NCBI GenBank assembly: GCA_003003615.1
Contig: PVWD01000004.1
Span: forward strand, 1 to 64,000
DNA from: a filamentous cyanobacterium CCP2
GTDB lineage: Bacteria; Cyanobacteriota; Cyanobacteriia; Elainellales; Elainellaceae
Direction of reading: 5' to 3'
DNA length: 64,000 bases
Position 1 is the first letter of the stretch. The number at the start of each line of letters is the position of its first letter. Below the pieces are notes generated by a model. The model was not told the origin of the DNA. It searched no databases and saw only the letters and a program-made list of their open reading frames with translations. The position numbers were made by a program, and so were the translations under genes. This document shows positions 61,467-64,000 of this stretch, piece by piece.

Positions 61467-64000
61467 TCAGAATTGCCAGGAAACCGTACCTCTTACCTCA
61501 AAAGGCGCACCGGGTACAACTGCAAACCGATTTTGTGAACCTGCAAAATACTCAGTGTCGAACAAATTTTTGAAATTCAACGCAGCTCGAAAATTATCAC
61601 GGTTGTAGTAAAGGGCTGCATCGAACCGAGTATAGCCTGGAATCATAAAACTATTAGCCAGATCCCCCGCACGTTGATCCACAAAAAAGACTCCTGCACC
61701 GAAACCAAGTCCTCTTAAATCACCCGATTGAATAGTGTAGGTTGTCCATAAACTTGCTGAATTGCGAGGCGCATTATTGAGTTGATTACCGACCTCGAAA
61801 TTATTATCTCTAGTAATTGATGCATCCAGATAGGAATAGCCAGCAATGACATTCCAACCAGGCAAGATTTCACCAGCGATATCAAAATCAATTCCTCGTC
61901 CTCTTTGTTCACCCACTTGAATCGAAAAATTAGGATTGTCAGGATCAGGAGTGGTGATATTGCTTCGGGTAATGTCATAGGCAGCCAGGGTTGAGGAAAG
62001 GCGACCGTCTAGAAAATCGGCTTTAACTCCAATTTCGTACTGGGTTCCTCTGGTTGGCTCAAATGGCGTATTTGTGGCATTTCGCCCTCCGACTGGAACA
62101 AACGATCGGGAGTAACTGGCATAGAGCGATAAAATCTCATTCGGTTGATAAACAATTCCAAACCGTGGAGAAAAAGCAGTATCGTCAATATCTTGTCTGA
62201 AGTCTCCAAACCGTTCCTCAGAGTTAACGTAATCAAATCTACCGCCCAATAACAAGATAAGGTTATCCAATACATTAATTTGGTCTTGTACATAGATACC
62301 TAGCGTTCTTTGATCTTGACGCTCACCCCCCAAGTAAAAATCGTAGCCACCTGTATAGGTAATGGTATCGTAGTCTGGCTCAAAAATGTCGAGTACCCCT
62401 CCAGTCAGGGCTTGCCGTCCTTCAGGAGCGGAAGATCCAAATCGGGCACTATTGCTTGCCAACTCTACACCAACCAACAGGGTGTGATCGATCGACCCTG
62501 TGCTAAATCCCCACGTCAAATCATTTTGAAAGGTATAGGTTTCAAAGAATTGCTCACCAAAATAAGCTTCAATTTCAACCGTGCGATTGTCATCTCGCAA
62601 CCGGGTGATTTGCGATGTTCCTTCCCGATCGGACTCAAAGCTAGTAGTGTACCGAAAGGCACTACGAATGGCAAGGTTATCAGAAAACTCGTGATCGAGG
62701 TAAAGATAGGCGCGGGTTTCGTCAAAGTTATTTCTAGAGAATCTGGGATCATATAAGGCTCGACTCAAGGGTAAATCGGCTGGGCGATCGTCACCGTTCA
62801 ACACAATCAAACCGCGATCGAATGTGCGTCGGTCTTGCAGATAAGAAGCCTCTAAGGTCAGCGTTGTATCTGCACCAATTCGCCACGCTAAGGTGGGAGC
62901 AATAAAATAACGTCTTGAATCGGCAAAATCTCGAAAGCTATCGGTATCTTCGTAGACCAAATTCAAACGGTAAGCCAGCGCACCATCATCCGTTAATGGG
63001 CCGGAAAAATCTAGTGTAGGGCGATAAAAGTTAAAGTTTCCAGCCGTAAAGTCAATATCGTAGTAAGGCACGGTAAGGGGTCTTTTGGAAACAAGATTAA
63101 TCACTCCTCCCGGTTCACCCTGTCCAAATAAAACCGAAGCAGGGCCTCTAAGGACTTCAACCCGCTCAATATTTGCCGTTTCTTGCACAGTACGATTAAC
63201 AAAGGAACCACCACCGCCCGCATCTTCCCTTAACCCATTTCTAAACTGTGTCGCACCAAATCCTCGAATTCGGAAATCCTGCCCTCGATTCCCAAAAGAA
63301 CTGGAGAAAGTTACTCCACTTGCGTTACGCAGTATCTCATCGAGTCGAACGGCTCCCTGATCTTCAATCACCTGACGAGGAATCACTGTAATGGAGGCTG
63401 GGATATCGCGCAAGGGAGTATCCGTCCGTGTAGCAGTGGTGGCTCTGGAAGGGTTATAGCCGTCATCTTGTTCACCCGTCACGACTACCTGGATCGCATC
63501 TTCGCCAGTGCCAGCCGCTTCCGTTCCCGGAACCACGCTGAGAACAAATTCCTGACCTTCCCCGCGCACGTCTGCCATTGGGGGAGCCTCTACCCCTGTA
63601 ATGGCAACGCGCACTCGATTATCTGGCAAACTCGTCACGCTCACCAGCGCAATCCCCTCGATCGGATTTGCTTGAGAAAACTCATCTCCATTGGGCAGTG
63701 CCAATGTGACTCCAGAAAAATCAACAATCAAAGCATTACCCACCGATCGCATTGCGGGAGTTGGCAGTTCGCCCTCGGCAACGTCCAGCACCACCTGTAA
63801 ACCGGATTCCGTCACCTCCACCCGAACTCCTGTCACCTGGACGAGAGCCTGAGCGATCTGAGCCATCCAATCTGCGATCCTGGTAGCGGGTTGCTCCAGT
63901 TCACTCAGTTGAGGAATTGTCACCGTTGCAGGATCAGAGGTGAGAGCGGACGCAGAAATCGATTCACCTTCGCTTCCAGCTTCCACATCTGCGGTTTCTG
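61467..64000 (-). CDS. TonB-dependent siderophore receptor with AMIN domain (5' end outside window)
   Basis: A second outer-membrane siderophore receptor, at least 844 residues visible. The frame is open to the window edge with no stop, and the signal peptide is missing, so the true start lies past 64000; a GTG at 63984-63986 is only an internal codon. The AMIN domain (VTGVRVEVTESGLQVVLDVAEGELPT...VRVAITGVEAPPMADV), plug (IPASITVIPRQVIEDQGAVRLDEIL...VEVLRGPASVLFGQGEPGG) and barrel ending VSWQF are complete. GQGEPGG is the usual catecholate/hydroxamate receptor form, whereas the first receptor has GGGFNLSG at this place. Operon with the binding protein 11 bases downstream. Confidence 0.93.
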   Translation of the reverse strand, partial: ETADVEAGSEGESISASALTSDPATVTIPQLSELEQPATRIADWMAQIAQALVQVTGVRVEVTESGLQVVLDVAEGELPTPAMRSVGNALIVDFSGVTLALPNGDEFSQANPIEGIALVSVTSLPDNRVRVAITGVEAPPMADVRGEGQEFVLSVVPGTEAAGTGEDAIQVVVTGEQDDGYNPSRATTATRTDTPLRDIPASITVIPRQVIEDQGAVRLDEILRNASGVTFSSSFGNRGQDFRIRGFGATQFRNGLREDAGGGGSFVNRTVQETANIERVEVLRGPASVLFGQGEPGGVINLVSKRPLTVPYYDIDFTAGNFNFYRPTLDFSGPLTDDGALAYRLNLVYEDTDSFRDFADSRRYFIAPTLAWRIGADTTLTLEASYLQDRRTFDRGLIVLNGDDRPADLPLSRALYDPRFSRNNFDETRAYLYLDHEFSDNLAIRSAFRYTTSFESDREGTSQITRLRDDNRTVEIEAYFGEQFFETYTFQNDLTWGFSTGSIDHTLLVGVELASNSARFGSSAPEGRQALTGGVLDIFEPDYDTITYTGGYDFYLGGERQDQRTLGIYVQDQINVLDNLILLLGGRFDYVNSEERFGDFRQDIDDTAFSPRFGIVYQPNEILSLYASYSRSFVPVGGRNATNTPFEPTRGTQYEIGVKADFLDGRLSSTLAAYDITRSNITTPDPDNPNFSIQVGEQRGRGIDFDIAGEILPGWNVIAGYSYLDASITRDNNFEVGNQLNNAPRNSASLWTTYTIQSGDLRGLGFGAGVFFVDQRAGDLANSFMIPGYTRFDAALYYNRDNFRAALNFKNLFDTEYFAGSQNRFAVVPGAPFEVRGTVSWQF

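Noticed and set aside
1-64000. tRNA or rRNA genes, CRISPR arrays, complete insertion sequences or prophage genes
   Set aside because: Intergenic regions were read for TTCRANNCC-type T-loops, regularly spaced repeats and transposase or integrase motifs; none was found by eye. A tRNAscan and CRISPR search was not possible here.

Overview
The window looks like chromosomal DNA of a cyanobacterium. Octamers of the HIP1 type (gcgatcgc) recur in many genes. Several genes are typical of the phylum: a CrtO-type carotene ketolase, an SLH/OprB 'iron uptake' porin, two TonB receptors with an N-terminal AMIN domain, an Rcp1-type response regulator and phytochrome-like histidine kinases. No tRNA, rRNA, CRISPR array or complete insertion sequence was seen. 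The genus cannot be fixed from the sequence; the accessory load suits a filamentous or Leptolyngbya-like lineage (inference).

1-16.6 kb: stress and signalling. An SDR oxidoreductase and a DoxX protein are followed by a 1050-residue membrane protein with seven ~98-residue repeats. A three-gene phosphorelay (PAS kinase, Rcp1-like regulator, hybrid kinase) follows, then a di-heme cytochrome, a 0.9-kb non-coding stretch with competing hairpins, a second hybrid kinase and a small conserved protein. Upstream of that small gene lies an array of six hairpins.

16.8-25.2 kb: carotenoid and stress genes. These are a saccharopine-dehydrogenase-like protein, crtO, DUF3891, DUF2231, a hemerythrin-like protein, a small acidic protein, two related small lipoproteins (the first directly behind a terminator-like hairpin) and a small membrane protein sharing its four-helix module with the giant repeat protein.

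25.3-33.8 kb: an RND efflux operon (adaptor then pump), a beta-propeller protein and divergent TetR and PadR regulators. A 20-bp palindrome occurs as pairs with identical 33-bp spacing both upstream of the efflux operon and in the TetR/PadR gap, so one local regulator probably controls both.

33.9-46.4 kb: a two-component system, then a plus-strand run of three GT-B glycosyltransferases, an ABC exporter, two APH-fold small-molecule kinases and an SLH porin. This compact, partly overlapping cluster is the best candidate for an undescribed glycoconjugate synthesis and export pathway.

46.6-64 kb: iron and accessory uptake. It has an MFS exporter, a degraded Rpn/DUF2887 gene, and a run sucrase-ferredoxin / AraC / TonB receptor / siderophore-binding lipoprotein. 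A Fur-like site lies ahead of the run and a two-turn direct repeat lies upstream of the receptor. Next come a Rieske oxygenase beside two tandem paralogous Tat lipoprotein binding proteins, a frameshifted and an intact Uma2 gene, and a second receptor/binding-protein pair running off the window. No ABC permease or ATPase for any of the four binding proteins lies in the window. Two ~145-bp MITE-like elements and other short dispersed repeats sit in the gaps.
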